A stretch of DNA of 64,000 bases from Staphylococcus borealis. Lineage in GTDB: Bacteria > Bacillota > Bacilli > Staphylococcales > Staphylococcaceae. The notes beneath the pieces were generated by a model. The model ran no database searches, was not told the origin of the DNA, and worked only from the letters and a program-made list of their open reading frames with translations. This document shows, piece after piece, positions 18,813 through 27,824 of this stretch (position 1 is the stretch's first letter; every line of letters starts with the position of its first letter). Both the position numbers and the translations under genes were made by a program. The stretch covers positions 1 to 64,000 of the forward strand of contig NZ_CUEE01000005.1 in assembly GCF_001224225.1 (NCBI RefSeq), written 5' to 3'.

Positions 18813-19658
18813 ATGGAACATCTACTACAAGTGCAACATCTCAACAAGTCGTATAGAAAATCGCAATTCCATTTGAAAGATATTTCTTTAACACTTCGAC
18901 CTGGTGAAGTGATTGGTTTAATTGGTAAGAATGGTTCAGGTAAATCAACATTGATTAATACATTAGTTGGTAACCGTTTTAAAGATTCTGGAGAGATTTC
19001 ATTTTTTGATCAAGTTGTCTCAGATAAGGATTATGCATACAAAGAGCATATTGGCGTTGTATTTGATGACTTACGTGTGCCTGATAAACTCGAAATTAAA
19101 GATATGGATAAGGTTTTTGTGAATATTTTCAAAACGTGGAACAGTGATCGTTTCTTTGAAGTCATTCAGCGTTTCGAATTACCAACTAACGCGCAAATTA
19201 AGACGTTCTCAAGAGGGATGCGTATGAAAGCAGCCTTAGCTATGGCTTTAGCGCATGATACAAAGTTACTCATTCTGGATGAGGCTACTGCGGGTATGGA
19301 CGTATCAGGTCGTGAAGAAGTCATTGAAATGTTGGAAGACTATATTTCAGAAGGCAATGGTATTCTCATTTCATCTCATATTTCTGAAGATATTGAGCAT
19401 CTCGCTACACAATTAGTGTTTATGCGTGATGGTGAAGTTGTCCTTCAAGAAAATAAGGAAGCATTGTTAAAACAATACGGTATTGTAGAAATTGAGGAAC
19501 AAGATGATTTAGACATTCCACAAGATATCATCATTGCCTCAAGAGTAAGACACGGTAAACGTCAAATCTTAATTAATGATTGGTCACGCGTTACAAATGC
19601 GCACCCACTTAACACTATTGATGACGCAACAAAATTAATTATGAGAGGTGATAAATAA
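18813..19658 (+). CDS. ABC transporter ATPase (YtrB/CcmA-like exporter type)
   Basis: 281-residue ATPase. Walker A GKNGSGKST, a Walker B block LLILDEAT followed by GMDVSGREEVIEML, and the H-loop SSHISEDIEHL are intact. The signature is SRGMRMKAALAMALA, the variant usual in YtrB/EcsA-type exporters rather than LSGGQ. GAGAGGA precedes the ATG. The stop overlaps the permease ATG. Members of this group export peptides or lipids, including the PSM exporter Pmt, but the substrate here is not known. Confidence 0.85.
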   Translation: MEHLLQVQHLNKSYRKSQFHLKDISLTLRPGEVIGLIGKNGSGKSTLINTLVGNRFKDSGEISFFDQVVSDKDYAYKEHIGVVFDDLRVPDKLEIKDMDKVFVNIFKTWNSDRFFEVIQRFELPTNAQIKTFSRGMRMKAALAMALAHDTKLLILDEATAGMDVSGREEVIEMLEDYISEGNGILISSHISEDIEHLATQLVFMRDGEVVLQENKEALLKQYGIVEIEEQDDLDIPQDIIIASRVRHGKRQILINDWSRVTNAHPLNTIDDATKLIMRGDK

Positions 19659-20293
19659 TGAAAGGTCTTATTTTAAGTAGTTTCTATGCAACTAAAAAGT
19701 CACTTATCACATATTTCATTGTAGCCATTGTAGCTAGTGTCTTATTCGCGTTTATAAATCCAGCAATGGCATGTTTCTTACCAATGCTTTTCTTATTGTC
19801 ACCAGTGACAGATAACTTGAAACGCGAAAAAGATTCTAAATGGATGTACTATATCTCAACATTGCCATCACATCGTAGCGCTTATATTAAAAGCTATTTC
19901 GCATTTTACGGCATACTCATCGTCATCGGATTAATTATTGGCTTAATCGCAGTATTGGCCATACACCAAAATTTGATGTTAACACTTATTTCAGGTTTAG
20001 TTGGTATAGGTGCTGCAGGCACATACGCTATCATGTTCCCGTTAACCTTTAAATTCGGTCCAGAAAATTCAAATGTCATCATGATTTCAACATCTGTTAT
20101 CGTTCTTATTTTATTCTTTATTACTTACTTTGGTGTCATTATATCAGCTGTGGTACGTTCAGGATCATTCTCTGATTTAGGAACAAATCCTACAGATTTC
20201 CTTTTCATAGGATTATATGCACTACTTGGCATCATTTGCTTGGTGGCTTCTTATTTCCTTTCAATAGCCATTTTCAATAAACAAGAATTATAA
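19658..20293 (+). CDS. ABC-2 type permease
   Basis: 211-residue permease with six predicted membrane segments. The region MLFLLSPVTDNLKREKDSKWMYYISTLPSHRSAYIKSYF between segments 2 and 3 is the ABC-2 pattern seen in staphylococcal PSM- and bacteriocin-type exporters. It is coupled to the ATPase (TAATG overlap) and would pair as a homodimer with it, since there is only one permease. A strong terminator ends the four-gene operon. Confidence 0.8.
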   Translation: MKGLILSSFYATKKSLITYFIVAIVASVLFAFINPAMACFLPMLFLLSPVTDNLKREKDSKWMYYISTLPSHRSAYIKSYFAFYGILIVIGLIIGLIAVLAIHQNLMLTLISGLVGIGAAGTYAIMFPLTFKFGPENSNVIMISTSVIVLILFFITYFGVIISAVVRSGSFSDLGTNPTDFLFIGLYALLGIICLVASYFLSIAIFNKQEL

Positions 20294-20326
20294 CTTTTAA
20301 GTTATTTACAATTTTAATTTAAACTC

Positions 20327-20382
20327 AAAGTGGTTCTAAGCACGCTACATTAGTGGCACTCAAGTGTTTAGAACCACTTTCT
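20327..20382 (+). terminator. Terminator of the XRE/ABC operon
   Basis: AAAGTGGTTCTAA pairs perfectly with TTAGAACCACTTT. Confidence 0.7.
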
Positions 20383-20460
20383 ATTCATTGCTTATATGCG
20401 TCATTCAACTTTTTATAGGGTATGGATGACTAAACGCACTTAAAAAGGAGTCCTCATCTA

Positions 20461-21246
20461 ATGGATATTCAAGCTATCGAACACTATTTAAATATAGATG
20501 CATCAAAATATCATGAACCTACACTTGAAGCACTCAATTATTATATTAAGCAATACATGCTTATGGTTCCTTTTGAAAATATTAATGTCCAAAATGGCAG
20601 ACCTATCTCCGTAGAAATTAATGATTTATATGATAAATTCATTATTCAACACCGTGGCGGTTTCTGTTACGAAATGAATCATTTCTTTGGGACTTACCTT
20701 GAAGCCAAAGGGTTCACCGTATATCGCATGTCTGCGACAGTCGAACAGCCGAATGGCAATCGTAGTCCAGAAGGTTCACATATGTCACTTGTAGTCCCAA
20801 TTGATGGTGTCAGTTATGTTGCAGACGTAGGTTTTGGAGATTTACCTTTACAAGCTTTACCTATTACCAATACCGACCCTACTCATCCTGTGACAGATAT
20901 TACAGGCGAATTTCGTGCGATTTCAGAACATGACGGTACCTATTGTATTCAAAAGCTTGAAAATGGTACATGGGTCACGCGTTACGAAGCGCGTTTTCAA
21001 CCCAAACAAGTCGAAGATTTTGCGGATATGATTCAATATAATTCAGAACACCCAGATTCTATATTTGTGCAACAACTGATCGTTACGCAACCTCAGTCAT
21101 TTGGTCGTGCTACGATGTCATTACAACATCTCACACTAAGTAAACAAGATCATAAAGATAAGTACGACGTAACTTCTGACAACTATCGCGCTTTGCTAAA
21201 AGAATACTTTAATTTAGATGTCAAAATTAAGCCTTTAGAACCTTAA
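20461..21246 (+). CDS. nat: Arylamine N-acetyltransferase
   Basis: Cytoplasmic acetyl-CoA-dependent enzyme of 261 residues. The Cys-His-Asp triad is complete: RGGFCYE (C69), SHMSLV (H107) and ADVGFGD (D122), with the family start QAIEHYLNID and the VPFENINV segment. It N-acetylates aromatic amines or hydrazines; the physiological substrate is unknown. AAAAGGAG precedes the ATG. A UvrA-like gene follows after 30 bp, probably co-transcribed. Confidence 0.92.
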   Translation: MDIQAIEHYLNIDASKYHEPTLEALNYYIKQYMLMVPFENINVQNGRPISVEINDLYDKFIIQHRGGFCYEMNHFFGTYLEAKGFTVYRMSATVEQPNGNRSPEGSHMSLVVPIDGVSYVADVGFGDLPLQALPITNTDPTHPVTDITGEFRAISEHDGTYCIQKLENGTWVTRYEARFQPKQVEDFADMIQYNSEHPDSIFVQQLIVTQPQSFGRATMSLQHLTLSKQDHKDKYDVTSDNYRALLKEYFNLDVKIKPLEP

Positions 21247-21276
21247 AATATACATTTCTCATTAAGAGGTGAAATT

Positions 21277-23535
21277 ATGTCTAACATAGAGATTGTTGGT
21301 GCTAAACAAAACAACTTAAAAAATATAAATGTAACCATTCCAAAGCATAAATTAACAGTATTTACAGGTCGTTCAGGTTCAGGGAAGTCTTCCCTCGTCT
21401 TCAATACTGTAGCCGCAGAATCTGAAAGATTGTTAAATGAAACGTATTCAAGTTATGTACAACATCAACTCACACAATACGAAAAACCTGATGTTGACCA
21501 AATTAAACATCTTCCGGTTGCTATGATTATCAATCAAAAACGTCTTGGCGGTAACTCTCGTTCAACTGTAGGTACGATTTCTGATATTTACGCGTCCGTA
21601 CGTCTTCTATGGTCACGTATTGGCGGACCCTTTGTAGGTTACTCTGATATCTTTTCTTTTAATAATCCTAAAGGAATGTGCGAAACATGTTCGGGCCTAG
21701 GCTACGTTGAAGATATAGATTTAAATGAACTGCTTGATTATGATAAATCACTGAATGAAGATGCAATTAAATTCCCTTCATTTAGACCAGACAGTTGGCG
21801 TGGTAAACGTTATTTATATACAGGTTTATTTGATAATGATAAGAAACTAAAGGATTACACGAAAGAAGAAATGGATACCTTCCTGTATACTGAACCAACC
21901 AAATTAAAGAACCCGCCCTCAAATTGGCCAAGGACTGCGAAATTTGAAGGATTAATCCATCGTTTTCGTCGTTCATTTCTACTCAATGATAATTTTGAAA
22001 AGAAACGTTTTAAGGAAGACATCGACCGTGTCGTATCGAAACATGACTGTCCTAGTTGCCATGGTCAACGTCTTAATGACACTGTGCTAAGTTGTAAAAT
22101 TAATGGTTTAAATATTGCAGAATTTACAAATTTACAAATTGATGAGGCGTTAGCCTTTTTAAGAAAAATAAAATCCGACAAGGCACGTGTGATCATAGAG
22201 CCACTCAAAAAACAACTAGAAGCGTTAAGTTATATCGGATTGAACTATTTAACACTTGCACGGGAAACGACTTCCCTATCTGGCGGTGAATCACAACGTA
22301 TCAAACTCATTCGTCATTTAAATAGTCCTCTAAGCGATCTTGTATATATTATTGACGAGCCAAGTGTTGGACTACATCCAGAAGACATTCAACGCATTAA
22401 TGACATCATTCAATCCTTAAAAGATAAAGGTAATACGGTGCTTGTTGTGGAACATGACCCAGATGTGATTAAGACGGCTGACCACATTATTGATTTAGGT
22501 CCTTTAGCCGGTAAAAACGGCGGTGACATTACATTTACTGGCTCGTACAACGCACTACTCGCTTCGGACACGAGTACTGGTCGCGCATTAAATCGTGAAC
22601 ATCAACTCAAAACGACACCACGTACGGCAAAAGACATGCTTCAAATTTCAAATATTAGTCGTAATAACTTACAAAATGTCTCAACTGAACTACCTAAACA
22701 TGCGATGACTGTCGTTACAGGTGTTGCGGGTTCAGGTAAAAGTTCACTCATTTCTGCAGGATTTGAACGTAACTCAAATGCTATTTTTATTGATCAGAAA
22801 CCTGTTCATGCATCTAATCGTTCTAATTTACTCACTTATCTAGGCATCTTTGACGATGTGCGCAGTTTCTTCAGCCAAAACACTGGTCTTAAAAAAAGTA
22901 TGTTTAGCTATAATTCAGAAGGTGCATGTCCAGAATGTCATGGCAAAGGCGTCTTAAAAACTGAACTTGCGTTTATGCCAGACTTTTCACAAATATGCGA
23001 GTTATGTGGTGGAACAAGATATCGTCCAGAAGTGTTAGAAGCTAAAGTAGAAGGTTATTCCATTGCGGATATTTTAGCATTAACTGTGGATGAGGCCATT
23101 GAGAAATTTAGTGATAGTCCAAGTATCACGCGACCGCTTCAAGCATTAGCGGATACAGGGCTCAATTATATGACTTTAGGACAATCATTAGATACACTTT
23201 CAGGTGGTGAAATTCAACGTGTGAAACTGAGTCGCTACCTTACTCAAGACGTGACGAACAAGCTCTTTATCTTTGATGAGCCAACAACTGGATTACATGA
23301 AGATGATTTGCCAATCCTTATTGATTGTTTTAATCATCTTATTGACGAAGGCAATACGGTTATCTTAATTGAGCATAATTTAACGATGATGACTCAGGCG
23401 GATTGGTTAATTGATATCGGCCCCTATGCCGGAGATAAAGGTGGTCAATTACTTTATGCGGGCGAACCCAATGGTATTTTCAATATCGACAATTCCGTAA
23501 CCGCTAAACATTTAAAACGATATATAAGTAATTAA
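21277..23535 (+). CDS. UvrA paralogue (short ABC excinuclease-like ATPase)
   Basis: 752 residues, against about 940 for true UvrA. Two ABC cassettes: Walker A GRSGSGKSS (31-39) with LSGGESQR (334-341), and GVAGSGKSS (from 482) with LSGGEIQR (641-648). Zinc-binding pairs CETCSGLG/CPSCHGQR and CPECHGKG/CELCGGTR are present. The shorter length points to the UvrA2-like group, which lacks the UvrB-binding region and is linked with resistance to DNA-damaging or intercalating compounds. No uvrB is nearby. Its place after nat suggests a detoxification pair, which is inference. Confidence 0.88.
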   Translation: MSNIEIVGAKQNNLKNINVTIPKHKLTVFTGRSGSGKSSLVFNTVAAESERLLNETYSSYVQHQLTQYEKPDVDQIKHLPVAMIINQKRLGGNSRSTVGTISDIYASVRLLWSRIGGPFVGYSDIFSFNNPKGMCETCSGLGYVEDIDLNELLDYDKSLNEDAIKFPSFRPDSWRGKRYLYTGLFDNDKKLKDYTKEEMDTFLYTEPTKLKNPPSNWPRTAKFEGLIHRFRRSFLLNDNFEKKRFKEDIDRVVSKHDCPSCHGQRLNDTVLSCKINGLNIAEFTNLQIDEALAFLRKIKSDKARVIIEPLKKQLEALSYIGLNYLTLARETTSLSGGESQRIKLIRHLNSPLSDLVYIIDEPSVGLHPEDIQRINDIIQSLKDKGNTVLVVEHDPDVIKTADHIIDLGPLAGKNGGDITFTGSYNALLASDTSTGRALNREHQLKTTPRTAKDMLQISNISRNNLQNVSTELPKHAMTVVTGVAGSGKSSLISAGFERNSNAIFIDQKPVHASNRSNLLTYLGIFDDVRSFFSQNTGLKKSMFSYNSEGACPECHGKGVLKTELAFMPDFSQICELCGGTRYRPEVLEAKVEGYSIADILALTVDEAIEKFSDSPSITRPLQALADTGLNYMTLGQSLDTLSGGEIQRVKLSRYLTQDVTNKLFIFDEPTTGLHEDDLPILIDCFNHLIDEGNTVILIEHNLTMMTQADWLIDIGPYAGDKGGQLLYAGEPNGIFNIDNSVTAKHLKRYISN

Positions 23536-23550
23536 CATAACAATATAAAC

Positions 23551-23585
23551 ACCCCCACAAACGTAACTGTCATGTGGGGGTTGAG
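23551..23585. terminator. Bidirectional terminator
   Basis: CCCCCACA pairs with TGTGGGGG between the convergent UvrA-like and oleate hydratase genes. Confidence 0.7.
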
Positions 23586-23613
23586 TTCTGCCATTAAGCA
23601 TTTGTATCTACAC

Positions 23614-25389
23614 TTATAGTAACTTGTGTTGTTGCAACAATGCTTCGATATATGTGCCTTTAATCTTCTTCAAGAAAGTGTTGAGTGCGAGTTGCTGTAT
23701 TTTGTTATGTTCGGTGAGTTCTAATAAATTTTTACGGTCGGTGAGTTCATATAAGGCATCCATCAATATGCGAAGGTCAAATTCTGTTGCAACCACTTCA
23801 GGGACACCTCTATCTATGCCCAACAATTGGTAGACTGCTTCCATAGCAGTTCTTACCGAATATTCAGTGGTAAAGACAGTATCTCTTTCTGTTTCTGCAA
23901 AATTACCAATAAAGGCTATGTTGCGAGCATTTTTAGGCACAACAAGTGGTCTGTCTCCAACAGCTCTAGGCATAAAATAAGAACAGATATATGGCATATA
24001 GACTGGTATCGTATTACATTGATTTTTAGCGAGGTCTTCAATTTGATTGATAGGTACGCCCATATGATATAACCATTCTTGGCAAATTTCATTTCCACTG
24101 CACTCGGTGATTGGTTTATTGATAAAGTCACCATTCACGTTTGAATATAACGCGTAAATCCAAACGCTCACCTCATCGTCGGGTTGGCTTTTAAATTGTT
24201 GTTGACGATTTACAGTAAAATTCAATTGCCATTTAGAATCATTCACAGTAACAATCCCACCTGTCACTGTCTTGCCGGCTAAAGGATCTCGTTTACAAAT
24301 GTGCTCGATGGTATTAATAATTGTCTTGTTATTCGTCGTCGCAGTTGCTGATACAAACCAACTTTTGTCCGGTAAATGACGATAGAACTTTTCGGGACAA
24401 CCAAACTCAGGGCTCTGTTTGGCAAGATTACGCCACAATGTCCAACTACCGCCAATATCTTTTGTAGGGGGTGCGGGCGTGTTGTTATCTCCATATGTTG
24501 AACTTTCAGTAATACTACCATTCGTAACAAATACTAAATCATTTGGCGTTAGAGGAATAACTTCATCTTTACCTGAACGTTTAAGTTGTATTTCACGAGC
24601 AACCTTCTCTGTTGTTGTGATATCTACTTTAATATTCATGACTTGAACATCATATTGAAATTGCACACCGTGGGACTCTAAGTAAGCAATCATAGGAAGA
24701 ACAAGTGATTCATATTGATTATATTTGGTGAATTTAAGGGCACTGAAATCCGCTAATCCTCCAATATGATGTACAAAGCGCATTAAATATCGACGCATCT
24801 CCATCGCAGAGTGCCATGGTTCAAATGCGAACATTGTTTTCCAATAAATCCAGAAATTCGAATGCATAAAATCATTTGAGAAAACATCCGTAATCGTCAC
24901 ATCATTTAATGCTTCTTCTTTCATTAAACATAAATGTATGATTTCTTTAATCGCTTGTGGCGTCAAAGTAAAATCACCATCAGTAGGTAACTGATGTCCC
25001 CTTTTCTCAATAACACGACAACGTGAGTAATTAGGATCTTCTTTATTTAACCAATAAAACTCATCTAATACGGAAGCATTGTCCATTTCAAGCGATGGGA
25101 TGGAGCGAAATAAATCCCATAAACATTCGAAATGATTTTCCATTTCTCTTCCGCCTCTAACAACATAGCCTTTTAAAGGAAGCTGATCGCCATCTAAACT
25201 TCCACCAGGTTTAGACAATTCTTCTAAAACATGGATTTTTGACCCATCCATTTGTCCATCTCTAATCAAGAAACATGCAGCAGCTAACGAGGCTAATCCA
25301 GATCCAATAAGATAAGCGGATTTATGCGCGACATTTTCTGGTTTTTTAGGACGGGCAAATGCTTCATAATTCCCGTTACTATAGTACAT
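23614..25389 (-). CDS. ohyA: Oleate hydratase
   Basis: FAD-dependent hydratase of 591 residues that adds water to cis-9 unsaturated fatty acids (oleate to 10-hydroxystearate); it detoxifies host antimicrobial fatty acids. I start it at ATG 25389 ([17 protein letters not shown]), the conserved family start, 7-9 nt after GGGAAG. The FAD-binding loop is [12 protein letters not shown] (27-38), followed by [23 protein letters not shown] with the catalytic glutamate region. A TetR gene is divergent upstream with a palindrome between them. Confidence 0.95.
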   Translation of the reverse strand: MYYSNGNYEAFARPKKPENVAHKSAYLIGSGLASLAAACFLIRDGQMDGSKIHVLEELSKPGGSLDGDQLPLKGYVVRGGREMENHFECLWDLFRSIPSLEMDNASVLDEFYWLNKEDPNYSRCRVIEKRGHQLPTDGDFTLTPQAIKEIIHLCLMKEEALNDVTITDVFSNDFMHSNFWIYWKTMFAFEPWHSAMEMRRYLMRFVHHIGGLADFSALKFTKYNQYESLVLPMIAYLESHGVQFQYDVQVMNIKVDITTTEKVAREIQLKRSGKDEVIPLTPNDLVFVTNGSITESSTYGDNNTPAPPTKDIGGSWTLWRNLAKQSPEFGCPEKFYRHLPDKSWFVSATATTNNKTIINTIEHICKRDPLAGKTVTGGIVTVNDSKWQLNFTVNRQQQFKSQPDDEVSVWIYALYSNVNGDFINKPITECSGNEICQEWLYHMGVPINQIEDLAKNQCNTIPVYMPYICSYFMPRAVGDRPLVVPKNARNIAFIGNFAETERDTVFTTEYSVRTAMEAVYQLLGIDRGVPEVVATEFDLRILMDALYELTDRKNLLELTEHNKIQQLALNTFLKKIKGTYIEALLQQHKLL

Positions 25390-25517
25390 ATATATCACTT
25401 CCCAAATGTTCATTATTTTTAATTTTTAGATTGAAAAGTAGTAAACTATTAGTAATCTTAAAGAAATTAATCTACCCTTCGACTGTATTATAAAATGAGG
25501 AAGGCCAAGAATTGTGC

Positions 25518-25548
25518 GTCACTTATGTGGGTTTGTAACATAAGCGAC
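25518..25548. promoter_or_regulatory. Inverted repeat between ohyA and the TetR gene
   Basis: GTCACTTATGT and ACATAAGCGAC form an 11-bp inverted repeat with one mismatch and a 9-bp spacer. It lies 34 bp before the TetR gene and about 130 bp upstream of ohyA. Likely TetR operator. Confidence 0.6.
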
Positions 25549-25582
25549 ATTTTAATTAAACTGTCCGATATGAGGAGTGATG

Positions 25583-26173
25583 ATGTTGACCAAACAAGAT
25601 TTACGCGTCCAAAAGACACATCAAGCGCTAATTACTTCATTTTCTGAACTATTGCAATCGAAATCATTTGAACAGATTACAGTTCAGGACTTATGTACCA
25701 AAGCCAACGTACGACGATCTACGTTTTATCGTCATTTTAATGATAAATATGACTTGTTAAATCACGTTGTCGGCACGTTGATTGATCATTTTAGAGAGCT
25801 ATATTTACCAGACATTAATCCCGACAATCCACGACAATTTTTTGAGAAATTGATGAGAGATGTTTTGACATTTATTCACGATAATAAAGACATGGTCCGT
25901 AGCGTTATAACTCTCAATTTTTACGGCGAAGTTTATACGATTTTTTATGAACAAATCTATAAAGCCGTTCAAAAGCAAATTGCCTTTGATAAACAAAGTG
26001 GACAATTTTATGTAGATGTAACCATATATGGAGAATTTCTAACTGGAGGTATTTTAAGCGTCATCACGAATTGGATTCAACATGGACAACAACAATCGAT
26101 TGATAAAGTAACGAATGAAATTGTGAATATGATATGTGGTGCTAGAGAAATCCATTTGAAGAAACTGAGCTAA
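25583..26173 (+). CDS. TetR-family regulator, likely of ohyA
   Basis: 196-residue regulator. N-terminal HTH: LQSKSFEQITVQDLCTKANVRRSTFYRHFNDKYDLLNHVV; the C-terminal half (ILSVITNWIQHGQQQS) has the TetR ligand-binding pattern of the AcrR group. AGGAG at 25573-25577 serves ATG 25583 (MLTKQDL), though GTG 25577, ATG 25580 and TTG 25586 are in frame. Divergent from ohyA, so it probably senses fatty acids and represses ohyA and itself. Confidence 0.82.
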   Translation: MLTKQDLRVQKTHQALITSFSELLQSKSFEQITVQDLCTKANVRRSTFYRHFNDKYDLLNHVVGTLIDHFRELYLPDINPDNPRQFFEKLMRDVLTFIHDNKDMVRSVITLNFYGEVYTIFYEQIYKAVQKQIAFDKQSGQFYVDVTIYGEFLTGGILSVITNWIQHGQQQSIDKVTNEIVNMICGAREIHLKKLS

Positions 26174-26204
26174 AACGCCCTTTATTTAAGGTATTTCATA
26201 ATTT

Positions 26205-26243
26205 GAAAAATGTCGCCAAGTTGAAAGCTTAGCGACATTTTTT
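26205..26243. terminator. Bidirectional terminator
   Basis: AAAATGTCGC pairs with GCGACATTTT, followed by further T, between convergent genes. Confidence 0.75.
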
Positions 26244-26261
26244 CTAATTTAATTTATCGAT

Positions 26262-27413
26262 TTAGAACCATTTCCATTTTTTATCTGCAGCAACACGTGG
26301 GTAGTCACTACCTGGTAAGAAATCCCTATGATAATGAACATAGGCTTTACCATCTTTATTGATGGCTATATGCCACTGAGCGCTATCCTTTGGCACGATA
26401 TCATATAAATCTTTCTTAACATGATATTTCTTGCCATCAATTTCATGGTCACCTTCAGTTAATACTTTCTTGTATTCATATTTTTGGCGATATTGTTTAA
26501 TAATATTGTTTCCTATTCGATTTCTATTATATTTTGCATTTTCATCGCCATAAGGTTGAACGTTCATGACCGTTTCGTTTAAACGTAAGTGATTTTGCTT
26601 ATTGGTTAATGCGATGTTATAGCCTTTATTACTTGTACCTGTCTTTAACCCATCCGTACCAGGTAAATAAAGCGGTTGGCCTTTTAACGATAAATTTGTA
26701 CTCTTAAACGTATTGCCTTGTTGTGTATCTTGTGTCAACTTAGATATTTGCAATACTTCAGGATGCTTTGAAATAAGCTGTTGCATTAAAATGTTCATAT
26801 CTTTCGCTGTACTTTTAGGATATTCTTGGTTTTTTAATTTAGATGGTGCGTATTGACCTAACAAGCGATTCTGCGCGCCAGCAGGATTGACAAAATTTGT
26901 ATTTGTCATATGAAATGATTGAGCTTGTTGATTCATTTTGTTAGTAAATGCATCATTATTACCACTAATCTTCTCACCTAATATCATCGCAGCAGCATTG
27001 CTTGATGCTAATGTTGTTTGTTTGATTAGTGCTTCAATCGTATATACTTGACCTTGTTGCAATGATACTGATGATAAATTTGGTAAATTAGACAGGGTTG
27101 CATAATGATTGGTAATTTTTACTTTATCGTTAAGCTTTAATCTTCCATTGTCAATGGCTTCATATGTTAAATATAAGGTCATCATTTTAGACATAGATGC
27201 CGGATCAACATGTTGATTTCCCTGGTAATTATATAAAATTTGCCCTTGATCTGTAGTCAACATGACACCACTAGGCTGATATTTCTTACTTATGCTACTA
27301 TTTTTTTCTTTATTGGCAATCGTTACTGGCGATTCACTCGCGTAACTTATCGACGTATGTAATAGCGCTATCGTAATGATGACGCCTATCCCTTTTACAA
27401 ATTTACTAAACAA
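26262..27413 (-). CDS. PBP4-like D,D-carboxypeptidase
   Basis: Low-molecular-weight penicillin-binding protein of 383 residues with a signal peptide (VIITIALLHTSISYA). The serine-peptidase motifs are complete: SMSK (73-76), SSN (137-139) and KTG (257-259). The C-terminal domain includes GKKYHVKKDLYDIVP, much like S. aureus PBP4, but it stops at KWKWF, and I recall about 431 residues with a C-terminal membrane helix for PBP4; here no such helix is visible. It starts at TTG 27413 with AGAGGGG upstream. The usual abcA neighbour is absent, so it may be a paralogue of chromosomal PBP4. Confidence 0.85.
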   Translation of the reverse strand: MFSKFVKGIGVIITIALLHTSISYASESPVTIANKEKNSSISKKYQPSGVMLTTDQGQILYNYQGNQHVDPASMSKMMTLYLTYEAIDNGRLKLNDKVKITNHYATLSNLPNLSSVSLQQGQVYTIEALIKQTTLASSNAAAMILGEKISGNNDAFTNKMNQQAQSFHMTNTNFVNPAGAQNRLLGQYAPSKLKNQEYPKSTAKDMNILMQQLISKHPEVLQISKLTQDTQQGNTFKSTNLSLKGQPLYLPGTDGLKTGTSNKGYNIALTNKQNHLRLNETVMNVQPYGDENAKYNRNRIGNNIIKQYRQKYEYKKVLTEGDHEIDGKKYHVKKDLYDIVPKDSAQWHIAINKDGKAYVHYHRDFLPGSDYPRVAADKKWKWF

Positions 27414-27567
27414 TATATCCCCTCTTTTTAAATATTTATAATATTGTACAATACTTTTTATAACAATATTATATGGATATTACAACTATATATAAACGCA
27501 TCATCTTAGAATGCTGTTTCTTATTATGATGATTAACTCTAATTTTTAATGGTTTAACCAAATTTAA

Positions 27568-27770
27568 GGGAGTGGAACAGAATTCTTTTAAAATTCGTCG
27601 TCCCTCTCCCAACTTGCTTGGCTTGTAGAATTTCTTAGTGAAATTCTCTTTGCTGGGGCCCCGCCCGCAAGGATGACTAGAACTGAGAAAAGCTTGATTT
27701 AAGCGTATTTTTAGTTCAGTCAGCTACTGCGAATTTGCAAAATAGCATCATCATATTATTTATGTCCCAG
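27568..27770. repeat. STAR-like intergenic element, copy 3
   Basis: Same orientation as copy 1: GGGAGTGGAACAGAATTC at the left, one GCTGGGGCCCC core, then the GACTAGAACTGAGAAAAGC module, and TATGTCCCAG at the right. One core module is missing compared with copies 1 and 2. Confidence 0.8.
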
Positions 27771-27824
27771 GCTCATTTCGCTGTCATTTGTCATAGCGAT
27801 GAGTCATGTGCCTGTGACTTCTGA

